Source: Baffinella frigidus
Taxonomy: Eukaryota; Cryptophyceae; Cryptomonadales; Baffinellaceae
Reading direction: 5' to 3'
Assembly: GCA_026770585.1 (NCBI GenBank)
Contig: MU646487.1
Location: 436,844-467,321, forward strand
DNA length: 30,478 nt
Positions 1 through 8,018 of the stretch are shown here, piece after piece. Position 1 is the first letter of the stretch, and each line of letters opens with the position of its first letter. Under the pieces are notes generated by a model, which saw only the letters and a list, made by a program, of their open reading frames with translations, was not told the origin of the DNA and did not search any database. The position numbers were made by a program, and so were the translations under genes.

Positions 1-201
1 CCCCCTGTGGCGCAGGCGCGTCGTCAGCACCGTCAGCTGGGGCCTGCGCGTCGTCAGCGCCGTCAGCTGGGATGCCCACCACGGCATACTACAGGGGGTC
101 TCAGAATGTGGGCATGCTGGTCTTGCAATCAACAAATTCTCTCTTGTGGCGCAGGCGCGTCGTCAGCCCCGTCAGCCGGGATGCCCCCCACGGCACACTA
201 C
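1..201. repeat. GC-rich imperfect repeats (GTCGTCAGC-type)
   Basis: The segment GTGGCGCAGGCGCGTCGTCA followed by GTCAGC(T/C)GGG occurs near 7-41 and again at 146-180. A shortened copy lies between them. Both longer copies continue into GGGATGCCC.CCACGGCA.ACTAC. Open frames cross this stretch, but in repeat-derived GC-rich sequence that is weak evidence. I do not recognise a gene. Confidence 0.6.
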
Positions 202-275
202 TCCGCGTTCTCCCTCCCCCTCCGGACGCTCCCCCCCCCGCTGAACCTGAGCAACCTGGAGACACCCGGGCCCAC

Positions 276-355
276 CTCGGGAGCTGCGGTGGAGGATGGG
301 CCAGCCTTGGGAGCGGTGGAGGATGGGCCCAGCACGCCGGCGGGGATCCTGGTGC
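276..355. repeat. 80-bp direct repeat, copy 1 (left of element K1)
   Basis: Near-identical to 510-589. It contains CTTGGGAGCGGTGGAGGATG and GCCCAGCACGCCGG. The two copies bracket element K1. It could be a duplicated exon fragment, since it is open in several frames, but no splice sites or known domain support that. Confidence 0.75.
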
Positions 356-361
356 TGCCCA

Positions 362-505
362 CCAGCAACCCGTAGCAGCTTTTACCGGGTCTTCGCAAGA
401 ATTTGTTTTTTTGGTACATTCGTAGGGACCCTATGGCAGGAGGCCCCAGGGGCCTCGGAATTGCTGACTGGAGATACGAACAGATATGTCTGGTTTAGCT
501 GAAAT
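362..505 (+). mobile_element. MITE-like element K1 (right end missing)
   Basis: Shares its body with K2 and K3: CCAGCAACCCGTAGCAGC at the left end, an internal TTCGTAGGG..CCTA block, GGGGCCTCGGAATTG, and CAGATATGTC.GGTTTAGCTGA. The right terminal arm seen in K3 (GCAACGGGTTGCTGG) is absent. It stops at GCTGAAAT, abutting the second copy of the 80-bp repeat. Confidence 0.7.
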
Positions 506-509
506 CCGC

Positions 510-589
510 CTCGGGAGCTGCGGGCGAGGACGGGCCAGCCTTGGGAGCGGTGGAGGATGGGCCCAGCACGCCGGCAGGGATCCTGGTGC
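510..589. repeat. 80-bp direct repeat, copy 2 (right of element K1)
   Basis: Second copy of 276-355, with small differences (GGGCGAGGACGG for GGTGGAGGATGG). The duplication flanks K1 on both sides and is much longer than a transposase target duplication. Confidence 0.75.
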
Positions 590-594
590 GTCGT

Positions 595-805
595 AGGAGC
601 CCCCCTACCTACCGTAGGCAATCCGTAGGCTCAGCCCCCCTACCTACCGTAGGCAATCCGTAGGCTCAGCCCCCCTACCTACTGTAGGCGATCCGTAGGC
701 TCAGCCCCCCCTACCTACCGTAGGCGATCCGTAGGCTCAGCCCCCCTACCTACCGTAGGCAATCCGTAGGCTCAGCCCCCCTACGTACCGTAGGCAATCC
801 GTAGG
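595..805. repeat. 35-bp tandem array, six units
   Basis: Six head-to-tail units of CTCAGCCCCCCTACCTACCG followed by TAGGCAATCCGTAGG, starting near 595, 630, 665, 700, 736 and 771. Units differ by single changes: CAATCC/CGATCC, one extra C, one ACTGTAGG. There are no spacers, so this is a minisatellite and not a CRISPR. The unit carries the CCTACCGTAGG palindrome that also forms the core of element families A, C, I and K. Confidence 0.9.
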
Positions 806-883
806 CTCTAAGTACCTCGCTGGCGTTGGCGTGTGGCATTACGCAACTCTTCAGCCAGGCGACCACCAGCAACCCGGAGACTG

Positions 884-1042
884 CACTCGGAGTCAGAACA
901 TTTCGCCTAAGTCAACTCCCACTGAAAGCCAGCGCCTTAAGTCAAATGCCGTCCATAGTGGCCAGGTCCATCTAAACGAAAACAGGGGAAAGTTGACTTA
1001 GGTGAGCTGGTTGACTTAGCTGAAATCTTGTGGCTCGGAGTG
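884..1042. mobile_element. Inverted-repeat element U1
   Basis: Begins CACTCGGAGTCAGAACATTT and ends in CTCGGAGTG. Internal arms CCTAAGTCAACTCCC and GTTGACTTAGGTGAG are complementary. The left two thirds recur at U2 (24391-24545), including CCTTAAGTCAAATGCC and AGGTCCATCT. No coding capacity. Confidence 0.65.
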
Positions 1043-1302
1043 GACTGCGACCGCTTATTAAGAGGAGGCGTTCCACTCAGGGTGCTACGTGGGGGTATTC
1101 CAGGGTCGCCCTTTGAGCCATTGGGTCGCCCTTGGAGCCGTTTTCTTCTCAAAAATTGACTTTTGAATACCGTTTTCCCTCAAACAATTGACTTTGAAAT
1201 TACTCCCCCTCCAGCCCTGCGTGGGGTACCTTCTAGCTCTGCCTCAGTCGGGCTGGCTGACTATTATTAAGTTGACATGCTGGTACCAATCCGTCAACTT
1301 TG
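1043..1302. other. Intervening sequence, no gene seen
   Basis: Contains a small tandem (GGGTCGCCCTTTGAGCC / GGGTCGCCCTTGGAGCC near 1105-1140) and repeated AATTGACTTT motifs. No ORF of note and no RNA gene recognised. Confidence 0.5.
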
Positions 1303-1469
1303 GAGCAGAATCCGGGAACGAATTCGTTTTTTTGGTATGTTCGTAGGGGCCCTACGGTAGGAGGCCCTAGGGGCCTCGGAATTGTTGACGGGATACGGAC
1401 AGATATGTCCGGTTTAGCTGAAATTTACTACAGTACCCGACCCGGTTATAAGCTGCAACGGGTTGCTGG
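1303..1469 (+). mobile_element. MITE-like element K2 (left end missing)
   Basis: Shares the K body and keeps the right terminal arm GCAACGGGTTGCTGG, but lacks the left arm CCAGCAACCCGTAGC. It contains TAGGGGCCCTACGGTAGG and GAAATTTACTACAGTACCCG. The latter matches the outer part of the family D core. Confidence 0.7.
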
Positions 1470-1557
1470 TGGTCCCCACCAGCCACCCGAATTGCGCCAT
1501 AACAGGGAGGAGTTGACTATTGTTTGCCCCCAGAGGTACACGTCTGAGGTGTATCTT

Positions 1558-1710
1558 AATAGGGTTACGGACTGAAAATGGGGTAGTTAGGCCTACGGTA
1601 TTACCTACGGTAGGCCGTAGGGTTTTTTGTAGGATCCCCCCTAGGCCCCTACGGCCTACCGTAGTCAATACCGTAGGCCTAACTACCCCATTTTTAGTCC
1701 GTTAGCCTAT
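1558..1710. mobile_element. Inverted-repeat element I1
   Basis: Near-perfect foldback of about 150 bp. The left arm runs AATAGGGTTACGGACTG..GGGGTAGTTAGGCCTACGG and the right arm is its complement, ending GTCCGTTAGCCTAT. Central blocks are CCTACGGTAGGCCGTAGGG and CCTACGGCCTACCGTAG. Other copies are I2 (22096-22249) and I3 (15079-15255). A half copy lies near 5628-5690. Confidence 0.9.
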
Positions 1711-1782
1711 GAATCTCCTGTGAAATTTACTACAGGGTAATCATCCCGATCTGGTAAACTTCGGGTGGCTGGAAGCCCTTTT

Positions 1783-1943
1783 CACACAGCGGGCTGCGAG
1801 GGGGTTTTCGGCCCAAATCGGGCCACCTTTCCATTACCTTATCCGTAGGAACCCCCCCTATGTCCCTACGGGTTGTCTACCGTAGGGTCCTAGGTCTGAT
1901 CGCTGAGGGGTTGTTCGAGATACCGTCGAAGTCCGCTGTGTGG
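1783..1943. mobile_element. Inverted-repeat element C1
   Basis: Termini are CACACAGCGGGCTGCGAGGG and GTCGAAGTCCGCTGTGTGG, complementary with mismatches. The centre carries CCTATGTCCCTACGGGTTG and CTACCGTAGGGTCCTAGG. Full or partial copies occur at 7405, 10186, 10394, 16138 and 24686. Confidence 0.85.
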
Positions 1944-1990
1944 CTGCCGAAGTCTATTCGGGCGCTCGAAAGTTGAAGAGTTGTAACCTG

Positions 1991-2262
1991 CACCCTAAAC
2001 CCTGAACCCTAAACCTTGAACCTTAAACCTTGAACAATGAACCCTGCGCCCTAAACCGGGAATCTCACGCGCTGAACCTCAAACCCCGAGAACCCTAAGC
2101 CCCACACCCCAAACCCCACACCCCAAACCCCACCCCCCAAAACCCACCCCTCAAAACCTATCCCCCAAAACCCCAAAACACAAAACACAAACCTCAAACC
2201 CCACACCACACACCCAAAAACCCAAAACCAAAACCCAAATCCGAAAACCAAAAACCCAAAAC
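1991..2262. repeat. Degenerate telomere-like tract, C-rich strand
   Basis: Imperfect ACCCTAAACCCTGAACC heptamers grading into CCCCAAAACC and ACCCAAAACC variants. This is an internal tract, not a chromosome end: it is followed by an opposite-strand tract and unique sequence. The minus-strand Gly/Phe-rich ORF across it is a repeat artefact. Confidence 0.9.
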
Positions 2263-2303
2263 TGACGCCGGAGAAGGTATTGGGGGTTGGAATTTTGGGG
2301 CGA

Positions 2304-2446
2304 TTTAGGGTTTAGGGTTTAGGGTTGCGGGTTGCGGGTTGCGGGTTGGGGGTTGGGGGTTGGGGGTTGGGGGTTGGAGTTTAGGGTTTAGAGTTTAGGG
2401 TTTGGGATTCAGGGTTTAGGGTTTAGGGTTTAGGGTTTAGGGTTGG
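2304..2446. repeat. Telomere-like tract, G-rich strand
   Basis: TTTAGGG units mixed with a local run of GGGTTGC then GGGTTGG variants (2330-2375) and a return to TTTAGGG. Orientation is opposite to the preceding tract, so the two form a head-to-head arrangement about 40 bp apart. Confidence 0.92.
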
Positions 2447-2480
2447 GGCGGCGGGGCGGCGGGGAACCAGGTTCTGCCTC

Positions 2481-2575
2481 TGAACTCTAAACCCTAAGCG
2501 CTGAACCCTAAGCCCTGAACAACAAACCCTAAACACCAAACACCAACCCCTAAACCCTGAACCCCACACCGCAGC
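2481..2575. repeat. Short telomere-like tract, C-rich strand
   Basis: Degenerate CCCTAAA/CCCTGAA units. This is the third strand switch within 600 bp. Confidence 0.8.
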
Positions 2576-2691
2576 AGGAGCTGCAACATCCGCAGGGAGA
2601 GTCGGGTAAAGTTGACGGGGGGGGCACTTTCAGTAAAGTTGACGGGGGGGGCACTTTTGGGACGCCTCCGAGAGAGGGGGCTGCGAGGCAA

Positions 2692-2736
2692 CGACGGGTG
2701 TCGCTCGTGTCGGCATTGCACATCGCCAAGACCGAG
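2692..2736 (+). other. Exon-like segment a, copy 1
   Basis: A 45-nt segment open in one frame, readable as RRVSLVSALHIAKTE. It ends in GAG immediately before GTTTTC, a possible splice donor. The copy at 2878-2928 is diverged but keeps the same frame: substitutions fall at separate codons and one 6-nt insertion adds two codons. Frame-preserving divergence argues for a former exon. I do not recognise the protein and see no convincing acceptor upstream of this copy. Confidence 0.4.
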
Positions 2737-2739
2737 GTT

Positions 2740-2827
2740 TTCCACTGTTACCTCAAGTTAACAGAGGTTCCACTTTTGGTTTGAGACGTCCCACTCTCGA
2801 CTTTTGTCTCGGTGCCCAGCGCTCTTG
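2740..2827. repeat. Dispersed 85-bp repeat CC, copy 1
   Basis: TTCCACTGTTACCTCAAGTT, then AACAGAGGTTCCACTTTTG and CTCGACTTTTGTCTCGGTG. It recurs at 9133-9223 with few changes. The part TGTTAC..AAGTTAACA is weakly palindromic. No coding evidence. Confidence 0.75.
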
Positions 2828-2877
2828 TCAGAACCCTGAATCCTAAACCCTGAACTAAGAACCTTAAAACCTAACCC

Positions 2878-2928
2878 CGACGCGTCTCGCTCGTGTCGGC
2901 ATTCCAAATCGTGAAGTCCTTATCCGAG
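2878..2928 (+). other. Exon-like segment a, copy 2
   Basis: 51 nt readable as RRVSLVSAFQIVKSLSE, followed by GTTTTC. It is preceded by degenerate CCCTGAA repeats rather than a clear acceptor. Compared with copy 1 it has conservative or third-position changes and an in-frame two-codon insertion. Confidence 0.4.
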
Positions 2929-2948
2929 GTTTTCTTGAGAATTCTTAT

Positions 2949-3087
2949 CCACTCGGTGGGCTACGAGGGTTTCGTTGACCCCGAATTCCGGGGTGCTCCG
3001 TGACCAATTTGCATTATAAAAATCCTTAAAGTTAATTGTCTTCAGGTAAATTGACTTTTGATGAAAATTTCGTAGTCCACCGTGTGG
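2949..3087 (-). mobile_element. Inverted-repeat element G3
   Basis: Reverse-oriented copy of G1 (18614-18754). Termini are CCACTCGGTGGGCTACGA and TCGTAGTCCACCGTGTGG. Internal blocks GTTGACCCCGAATTCCGG, GTGACCAATTTGCA and TAAAGTTAATTGTCTTCAGG match G1. It directly abuts D1. Confidence 0.8.
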
Positions 3088-3221
3088 CCGGGGAAATCTT
3101 TTCTTCTTTTGTTTCCTGGCAACAAAAATTACTACACAGCCCGTTCTTACTAGTTATATTAAAGCATTTGTGTAGCAATTTTCGTTGCCAGAAAATGAAA
3201 GAAAATTAGGTCTCCCCGGAT
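3088..3221. mobile_element. Foldback element D1
   Basis: Arms CCGGGGAAATCTTTTCTTC and its near-complement ending GGTCTCCCCGG enclose a core. The core has TTACTACACAG on the left, ACTAGTTATATTAAAGCA in the middle and TGTGTAGCAATTTTCGTTGC on the right. The arms match D11 (26436). Most other D elements have the same core with unrelated arms. Confidence 0.85.
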
Positions 3222-3318
3222 AAACCCTGAACCCCAAACCCTGAAACCGACTCGCCATCACTGTGTATTAGGGTTGCACTTTTGTACGCAGAGTTCCTGC
3301 TCTAAATGTATTTGATGT

Positions 3319-3425
3319 CGAGCCCGGTTCAGGGTTTAGGTTTTAGGGTTTAGGGTTTAGGGTTCAGGGATTAGGGATTAGGGATTAGGGTACAGGGTTT
3401 AGGGTTTAGGGTTTAGGGTTTAGGG
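3319..3425. repeat. Telomere-like tract, G-rich strand
   Basis: TTTAGGG repeats with a local homogenised ATTAGGG variant (three copies near 3370-3389). Confidence 0.9.
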
Positions 3426-3455
3426 TACGGGGGTTTTACACAGGCAGAGCTAGAC

Positions 3456-3575
3456 ACCCCACATCCTGAACCCTGCACCCCACACCATGAACCCTGAACC
3501 TCACACCCTGAACCCTAAACCCCAAACCATAACCCCCAATCGCCTTACCCCACACCCCAAACCCTAATCCCCAAC
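3456..3575. repeat. Degenerate telomere-like tract, C-rich strand
   Basis: ACCCTGAACCCTGCACCCCA-type heptamers, again opposite in strand to the tract just before it. Confidence 0.85.
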
Positions 3576-3666
3576 CCTGGCGACAAGGCGATGGACGATC
3601 AAAGGCCGTTTTTGAGTGGTGCGTTTTGCAGGCGAGGGAGCTTGAAACCGCCAGTCTCGTATCGGG

Positions 3667-3867
3667 TAGAGCCAATGTGGAAAGACTTGGCTAATTCTGA
3701 GAACCTGAGAACCTGAGAACCCGAGAGCAATAACATTTTAAGCGGACGTGATGACTATTTTTTTGTTCGAAATTCAAAATTTAATAGTCATCACGTCCGC
3801 TCAAAACGTTGCTGCTCTTAGGTTCTCAGGTTCTCAGAATTGGTCAAGTCTTTCCACATTGGCTCTA
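3667..3867. mobile_element. Long foldback element Q1 with TA ends
   Basis: A ~200-bp inverted repeat. The left arm TAGAGCCAATGTGGAAAGAC is mirrored by the right arm ending CTTTCCACATTGGCTCTA. Inner arms TGAGAACCTGAGAACC and AGCGGACGTGATGACTAT are also mirrored around a short AT-rich loop. The terminal TA on both sides fits a TA target duplication. A half arm appears near 4650-4675. Confidence 0.9.
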
Positions 3868-3986
3868 CGCCGACGGTCGACTGAACCGGGCGGGGCGTGT
3901 ACCGGGAAGTTGACTGATCCGGAGAGGGTTTGCACCGGGACGCCCCTTGATTAGTCAACCGTGTTGCAGGTGAGTCAGTTGGGCAG

Positions 3987-4031
3987 CGCCCTGGCGACAC
4001 GTAAGGAGGAGTACCTTTCAGTCTCCAAGAG
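3987..4031 (+). other. Exon-like segment b, copy 1 (45 bp)
   Basis: Preceded by TTGGGCAG (acceptor-like) and followed by GTGCGTGCC (donor-like). In the open frame it reads ALATRKEEYLSVSK and splits a terminal Arg codon. Copy 2 (4260-4304) is identical across the exon-like part. Together they look like a duplicated small exon. I do not recognise the protein. Confidence 0.5.
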
Positions 4032-4044
4032 GTGCGTGCCTCCG

Positions 4045-4046
<2 letters not shown>

Positions 4047-4096
<50 letters not shown>

Positions 4097-4157
4097 TCAC
4101 TCTCTCACTCTCTCGCTCTCTCTCTCTCTCACACACACTCTCTCTCTCACACACACA

Positions 4158-4193
<36 letters not shown>

Positions 4194-4209
4194 CTCTCTC
4201 TCTCTCTCT
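4047..4209. repeat. Compound CT/CA microsatellite
   Basis: Alternating (CT)n and (CA)n blocks. Ser/Leu/Thr-rich and Arg/Glu-rich ORFs crossing it are artefacts. It lies between the two copies of exon-like segment b and would be intronic if both are exons. Confidence 0.97.
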
Positions 4210-4259
4210 GCAGCGGCGTCCATTCTTGCCTGCACAGGTTGCGAGCCTATCAGTTGCAG

Positions 4260-4304
4260 CGCCCTGGCGACACGTAAGGAGGAGTACCTTTCAGTCTCCA
4301 AGAG
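4260..4304 (+). other. Exon-like segment b, copy 2 (45 bp)
   Basis: Preceded by TATCAGTTGCAG (good acceptor) and followed by GTGAGTGCC (near-consensus donor). Sequence identical to 3987-4031 and the same phase. The stronger splice signals make this the better candidate for the functional exon. Confidence 0.55.
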
Positions 4305-4398
4305 GTGAGTGCCTCCGCGTACAAAATTCACAATCCATCCCTTGAAAGCACCCAAACTTGCGCGGAAACTCCATCTCCTCCGTCCCCCATACGTTCTA

Positions 4399-4525
4399 AT
4401 CCGGGAACAAGCATTTTTATTGTAAAAGCTTGCAACGAAAACTACTATAAAACTGTTCACGTCCGAAGCAATTGTGTAGTAATTTCCTTGCAGATTTTTT
4501 CGAAGAAAAATAATTGTTCTCGAAT
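4399..4525. mobile_element. Foldback element D2 (degenerate)
   Basis: Arms TCCGGGAACAAGCATTTTTA and AAAATAATTGTTCTCGAA pair imperfectly. The core has ACTACTATA on the left and TTGTGTAGTAATTTCCTTGC on the right. Confidence 0.6.
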
Positions 4526-4528
4526 GAG

Positions 4529-4640
4529 CACTGTGGACCACGAACCTTTCATCAAACGTCAACTTGCCCTCTTAACCTTGGGACCTTCTTAGCAAATTTG
4601 GTCATGTTACTAAATTTGGTCACGTTACCCCCAATGTGTC
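4529..4640 (+). mobile_element. Partial G element (G4)
   Basis: CTGTGGACCACGAACCTTTC, AAACGTCAACTTGCCC and TTTGGTCACGTTACCCC match the left and middle of G1. The right terminus is missing. TTTGGTCAyGTTAC is present twice. Confidence 0.6.
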
Positions 4641-4967
4641 ACCTTGAAATCGGTCAAGTTTTTCCGCAACCGCTCTACACGCAATTTCATCTCGGAATAT
4701 ACCAGAACATTTCCACATAAAAAGGCGTAAGATAGCATCCTTATATGCCTAAAACAGCACATAAACCCTTATCTTCAGCTTCGGAAGCCTAAGATAGCGG
4801 GACAGAATCTGTCTTGCTCCGAAATTAAATCAGGTTGGCGCCTGAATCGTCGACCCTTACCGCGGTAACAGGTTTCAGAGCTCAGGGTTTGCGGTTCGGG
4901 GGTTTAGGGTTTAGGTTGCTCCGAAATTAAATTTGCACCACACGGCGGTTGAGGAAGACCAATTTCA
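4641..4967. other. Intervening sequence, no gene seen
   Basis: Holds a small inverted pair of CCTAAGATAGC / CGTAAGATAGC motifs (4725-4800), a duplicated TTGCTCCGAAATTAAAT (near 4814 and 4916) bracketing a short TTTAGGG patch, and a half arm of element Q. No coding evidence. Confidence 0.5.
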
Positions 4968-5108
4968 TATGGAAACTGTTTATTTTTTCAAAAAGGGTTT
5001 TAACGAAGATTGCTACACGACTGCTTTAATATTACTAGTAAAGACCATTCTGTGTAGTAAATTTCATTGCCTATTTTTGAAAATTAAAACAGGTTTCACA
5101 TTAAATTC
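4968..5108. mobile_element. Foldback element D3
   Basis: Arms ATGGAAACTGTTTATTTTTT and the mirrored AAACAGGTTTCACATT. The core is in the opposite orientation to D1: GCTACACGA, TTAATATTACTAGTAAAG, CTGTGTAGTAAATTTCATTG. The arm sequence is unrelated to D1 and D10. Confidence 0.8.
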
Positions 5109-5246
5109 GGAGTTGCCTTATGTGGGACACTCCATTGTGTAGATAAATTAAGGTTTACCCTGCCCCACCACCTAAACCAAACATCCTACAGTCTCACCCA
5201 AGCCCAACACCCTAGAACCAACCCTGGACCCTGAACCTTGACCTCA

Positions 5247-5395
5247 TCCGGGAACATGTTCAATTTAAAAGAAAATGGCCTATTAAACCGGATTCTGGCC
5301 CTAATCAAATTTGCTTACGACCCTAATTGACCTTCGTCCAACTCGTATGAACAAATAGGGAATTATTTTCTTTTGAATTAAACATGTCCCCGGAT
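5247..5395. mobile_element. Foldback element F
   Basis: Arms TCCGGGAACATGTTCAATTT..AAGAAAATGG and the mirrored TTTTCTTTTGAATTAAACATGTCCCCGGA. The loop is AT-rich and lacks the D core. The terminal motif resembles arms of D8 and D9 (AAACATGTTC near a G-rich end). Confidence 0.8.
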
Positions 5396-5448
5396 TAGAC
5401 CCACGGGAGCAGCTTGCAGGGAGCGATTGGTAATTTATTCCCAAACAA

Positions 5449-5630
5449 GCAAACCCTGAACCCTAAATGCTGAACCTTAAACCCTAAACCCTCAATCCTT
5501 CATCCTGAACCTTGAACCCTACACCCTAAACCTTAAACCCCAAACCCTAAACCCTAAACCCCAAACCCTAAACCCTAAACCCTAAACCCCAAACCCTAAA
5601 CCCTAAAACCTAAACCCTAAACCCTAAAAC
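5449..5630. repeat. Telomere-like tract, C-rich strand
   Basis: CCCTAAA with regular CCCCAAA variants. It ends at a half copy of element I (5628-5690: GGCAATACCGTAGGCCTAAC then TACCCGGTTTTCAGTC). Confidence 0.93.
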
Positions 5631-5839
5631 CGGCCTATCGTAGGCAATACCGTAGGCCTAACTACCCGGTTTTCAGTCGGAGTAGGAAGTGGAGTTAGAA
5701 TCCATCCGGAAAATGCTCGTATGAGCGGCCAACACGGGGTACAGTAAGTGGCACAAAGCGGAGCATGTGCGGCGCTGACGCTGGTTGTTTGGCAATAAAT
5801 TATCCATCTCTCTTTTCAGTCGGTTATCTTATGAACCTT

Positions 5840-6290
5840 CCTCGGGAGGAAACGGCAAACGCTCCAGCCTCGTTTTGATCCACTTCAGCTGCGAACTGCA
5901 AATGCAGGCGAGGATAGGCGTCGTTACGGAAGCGTTCAATCTTGGAAGGCTTTCTGGGCCCTGCAGCGAACCAAATTCCCGGCAGAGCTTGCAGGGTGAG
6001 ATCGACATTACGGAAGGAAGACGGAGGTGATCGACATGCGATACGTGCACATGCGAATTCGCACCTTCCCCCGAAGGAAACGGCAGAAGCTCCAGCCTCT
6101 ATTTGATCCACTTCAGCTGCACACTGCAGGTTGCCGGAGCTAGACATCGTAACGGAATCGTTCAGTCCTGGAAGGCTTTCCGAAGCGAACCAAATCCCCT
6201 TTCTGAAGCGAACCAAATCCCCGGAGCAGGTTGCAGGGTGAGATCGACAGATGCGCGCGTAAAACGGAGGTGATCGACATGCGATACGTG
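5840..6290. repeat. Tandem duplication of ~215 bp
   Basis: Copy 1 (5840-6047) and copy 2 (6068-6290) share GGAAACGGCA, CTCCAGCCTC, TTTGATCCACTTCAGCTGC, TGGAAGGCTTTC, AGCGAACCAAATCCC, GCAGGGTGAGATCGACA and GGTGATCGACATGCGATACG. Copy 2 has a small internal repeat of GAAGCGAACCAAATCCCC. A 130-residue minus-strand ORF spans both and shows the duplication (AAEVDQxEAGAxAVS twice). With no splice context or family match I do not call it a gene. Confidence 0.8.
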
Positions 6291-6314
6291 ACTGCTTCCC
6301 AGAACCGGCTAGGG

Positions 6315-6775
6315 TAAACCCTACACCCTAAATACTAAACACTAAATAATCAATACTAAACCCTAAACACTAACACGAAACAATAAATACTAGACCCTAA
6401 AATCCTAAACACTAAACACTAAACACTAAACCCTAAACCCTAAACCCTGAACCCTGAACCCTAAACCCTATAAACCCTAAACCCTAAACCCTAAACCCTA
6501 AACCCTAAACCTTAAACCCTGAACCCTAAACCTTAAACCCCAGACCCTAGACCCTAGACCCTAGACCCTAAACCCGAGACCCTAGACCCTAGAACCTAGA
6601 CCATACACCTTAGACCCTACACTCTACACCCTAGACCCTTGGCGCGAGACCCTAGACCCTAAACCCTAAACCCTAGACCCCAGACCCTAGACCCTAGACC
6701 CTAGACCCTAGACCCTAGACCCTAGACCCTGAACCCTGAACTCTAAACTCTAAACTCTAAGCCCTCAACCCTACA
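6315..6775. repeat. Telomere-like tract with homogenised CCCTAGA block
   Basis: Starts as AACACTAAA variants, passes through canonical CCCTAAA (6430-6520), then becomes CCCTAGA for many consecutive units (6540-6600, 6670-6730). CCCTACA also appears. Confidence 0.95.
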
Positions 6776-6780
6776 CCCGG

Positions 6781-7206
6781 AAATGAATGGAATAGCACAA
6801 GAATCCCTTGGTAGCCTGCACATGGTATGCTGCGTGTGTGTTGGAGGGTTGCCACAGACAAGGGCATTTAACCGCGCCCGGACCAATATGACTACGGGTA
6901 AAAGTAGATTAATAGGGCACGCCCGTTTTGTACCAGGAAAACGCCTTACAGTTGCACTTTTACGTACTCAAAAACCGGACATGGAGAACATTCCTGGTAC
7001 AAACCGGACGTGCCTGGTACAAAATGGACTTACAATGTACTTTTAGCCGTAGTGATTTCGGCCCGGGCGCGGTGTGAAAAACTGAAGCAATCCGGGTTTA
7101 GGGTTTAGGGTTTAGTGTTTTGCAAGGTTTGAGTGGGCCATTGGGGATTCAATTGGTACATAGGGTTTAGGGTCAGAGTGTGTATCGAGTGTGTATAAAT
7201 GGTTTG
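6781..7206. other. Mostly unique sequence, no gene seen
   Basis: Contains paired AAACCGGACATG / AAACCGGACGTG and CCTGGTACAAA motifs (6972-7028) and a short TTTAGGG patch (7095-7125). An 87-residue ORF at 6783-7046 has no recognisable features. Confidence 0.45.
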
Positions 7207-7309
7207 TCCCTTCAGTGGCGAGTAGGCTCATACGCCCTACCGTAGGGCCCTGGGACCTGCCTAGGTCCTCTTGGGGGTCAATTTTGACCCCCTCGCCACT
7301 TAAGAGATA
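7207..7309. mobile_element. MITE A1
   Basis: Family A. TIRs TCCCTTCAGTGGCGAGTAGG and CTCGCCACTTAAGAGA, core CCCTACCGTAGGGCCCTGGG, and an internal mini-palindrome GGGGGTCAATTTTGACCCCC. About 103 bp, non-coding. Confidence 0.92.
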
Positions 7310-7404
7310 GTGTATATAAACCCTAAACCCCAAACCCCAAACGCTGCAACAGGGACCTCAAGGGCCGGATGGAAGATATTTCTCTCAAAAGGTGACCCGC
7401 CCTA

Positions 7405-7533
7405 CCCACACGGCGGACTTCGAAGGGATTCGTGAATAACCCATCAGCGATAAGACACACGACCCTACGGTAGGCAACCCGTAGGGACATAGGGGGGTTC
7501 CTACGGATAAAGTAACGGAAAGTCGCCCCTCTT
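7405..7533 (-). mobile_element. Element C2, reverse orientation, right end truncated
   Basis: Starts CCACACGGCGGACTTCGAAG and carries CCCTACGGTAGGCAACCCG and TAGGGACATAGGGGGGTTCC. It is the reverse complement of C1 and loses homology near GAAAGTCGCCCC. Confidence 0.75.
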
Positions 7534-7552
7534 CCCACGTCTCCAGAACCAA

Positions 7553-7790
7553 ACCCGAAACCCGAAACCCGGAACCCCAAAACATAAACCCGAAACCCGA
7601 AACCCGAAACCCGACACCCGAAACCCGAAACCCGAAACCCGAAACCCTAAACCCGAAACCCGAAACCCGAAAACCTGAACCCCAAACCCCAAACCCCCAA
7701 CCCCAAACCCCAAACCCCAAACCCCAAACCCCAACCCCCAAACCCTCAACCCTCAACCCGAAATCCGAAACCCTAAACCCTAAACTCGTA
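7553..7790. repeat. Heptamer array, CCCGAAA then CCCCAAA variants
   Basis: CCCGAAA repeated about a dozen times (7553-7680), then CCCCAAA/CCCCAAC. The 158-residue minus-strand ORF (GFRVSGFGF repeats) is this array translated and is rejected as a gene. Confidence 0.97.
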
Positions 7791-7799
7791 ACCAGGCAG

Positions 7800-7838
7800 G
7801 AAGCCATCAAGAATCTGGACAAAGCCCGGGAGAAGTGA
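7800..7838 (+). other. Exon-like segment g, copy 1 (ends in a stop)
   Basis: After AGGCAG (acceptor-like) the frame reads EAIKNLDKAREK then TGA. The same DNA recurs from about 8124, also ending with TGA. A charged helical tail and a shared stop suggest a duplicated last exon or a remnant of one. The downstream CCTCCCACCACTCGGAACAC is also repeated (7841-7872 and 8263-8294). Confidence 0.3.
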
Positions 7839-7907
7839 CCCCCTCCCACCACTCGGAACACTACGGGGAATAGTGTCCCGAGACCCGAGACCCTAGAACC
7901 TAGACCC

Positions 7908-7965
7908 TACACTCTACACCCTACACCCTACACCCTACACCCTACACCCTACACCCTTGGCGCTA
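7908..7965. repeat. Heptamer array, CCCTACA variant
   Basis: Seven consecutive CCCTACA units, a third locally homogenised variant within 1.4 kb. Confidence 0.95.
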
Positions 7966-8018
7966 GACCCTAGGCCGAATCTCTGGAGCACCCTAAACCA
8001 TGAACCATAACCAAAAAG

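Noticed and set aside
595-805. Possible CRISPR array
   Set aside because: Repeats are head to tail with no spacers and lie in a eukaryotic genome. The 27-bp array at 30276 and the 20-bp arrays are rejected for the same reason.
1991-2450. True chromosome end
   Set aside because: Tracts are degenerate, switch strand and are bordered by unique DNA on both sides, so they are internal.
3961-4562. Ser/Leu/His-rich plus-strand and Arg/Glu-rich minus-strand ORFs
   Set aside because: They translate the CT/CA microsatellite. Only the 45-bp flanking segments look exon-like.
5824-6216. 130-residue minus-strand ORF with internal duplication
   Set aside because: Spans a tandem DNA duplication with frame-altering differences. 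No splice sites, known domain or codon signal. Left as a repeat.
7385-7861. 158-residue minus-strand ORF with GFRVSGFGF repeats, and similar Gly/Phe/Trp ORFs at 2051, 7501, 20534 and 21329
   Set aside because: These are translations of heptamer arrays (three heptamers give a seven-residue period). No protein signal outside the repeat.
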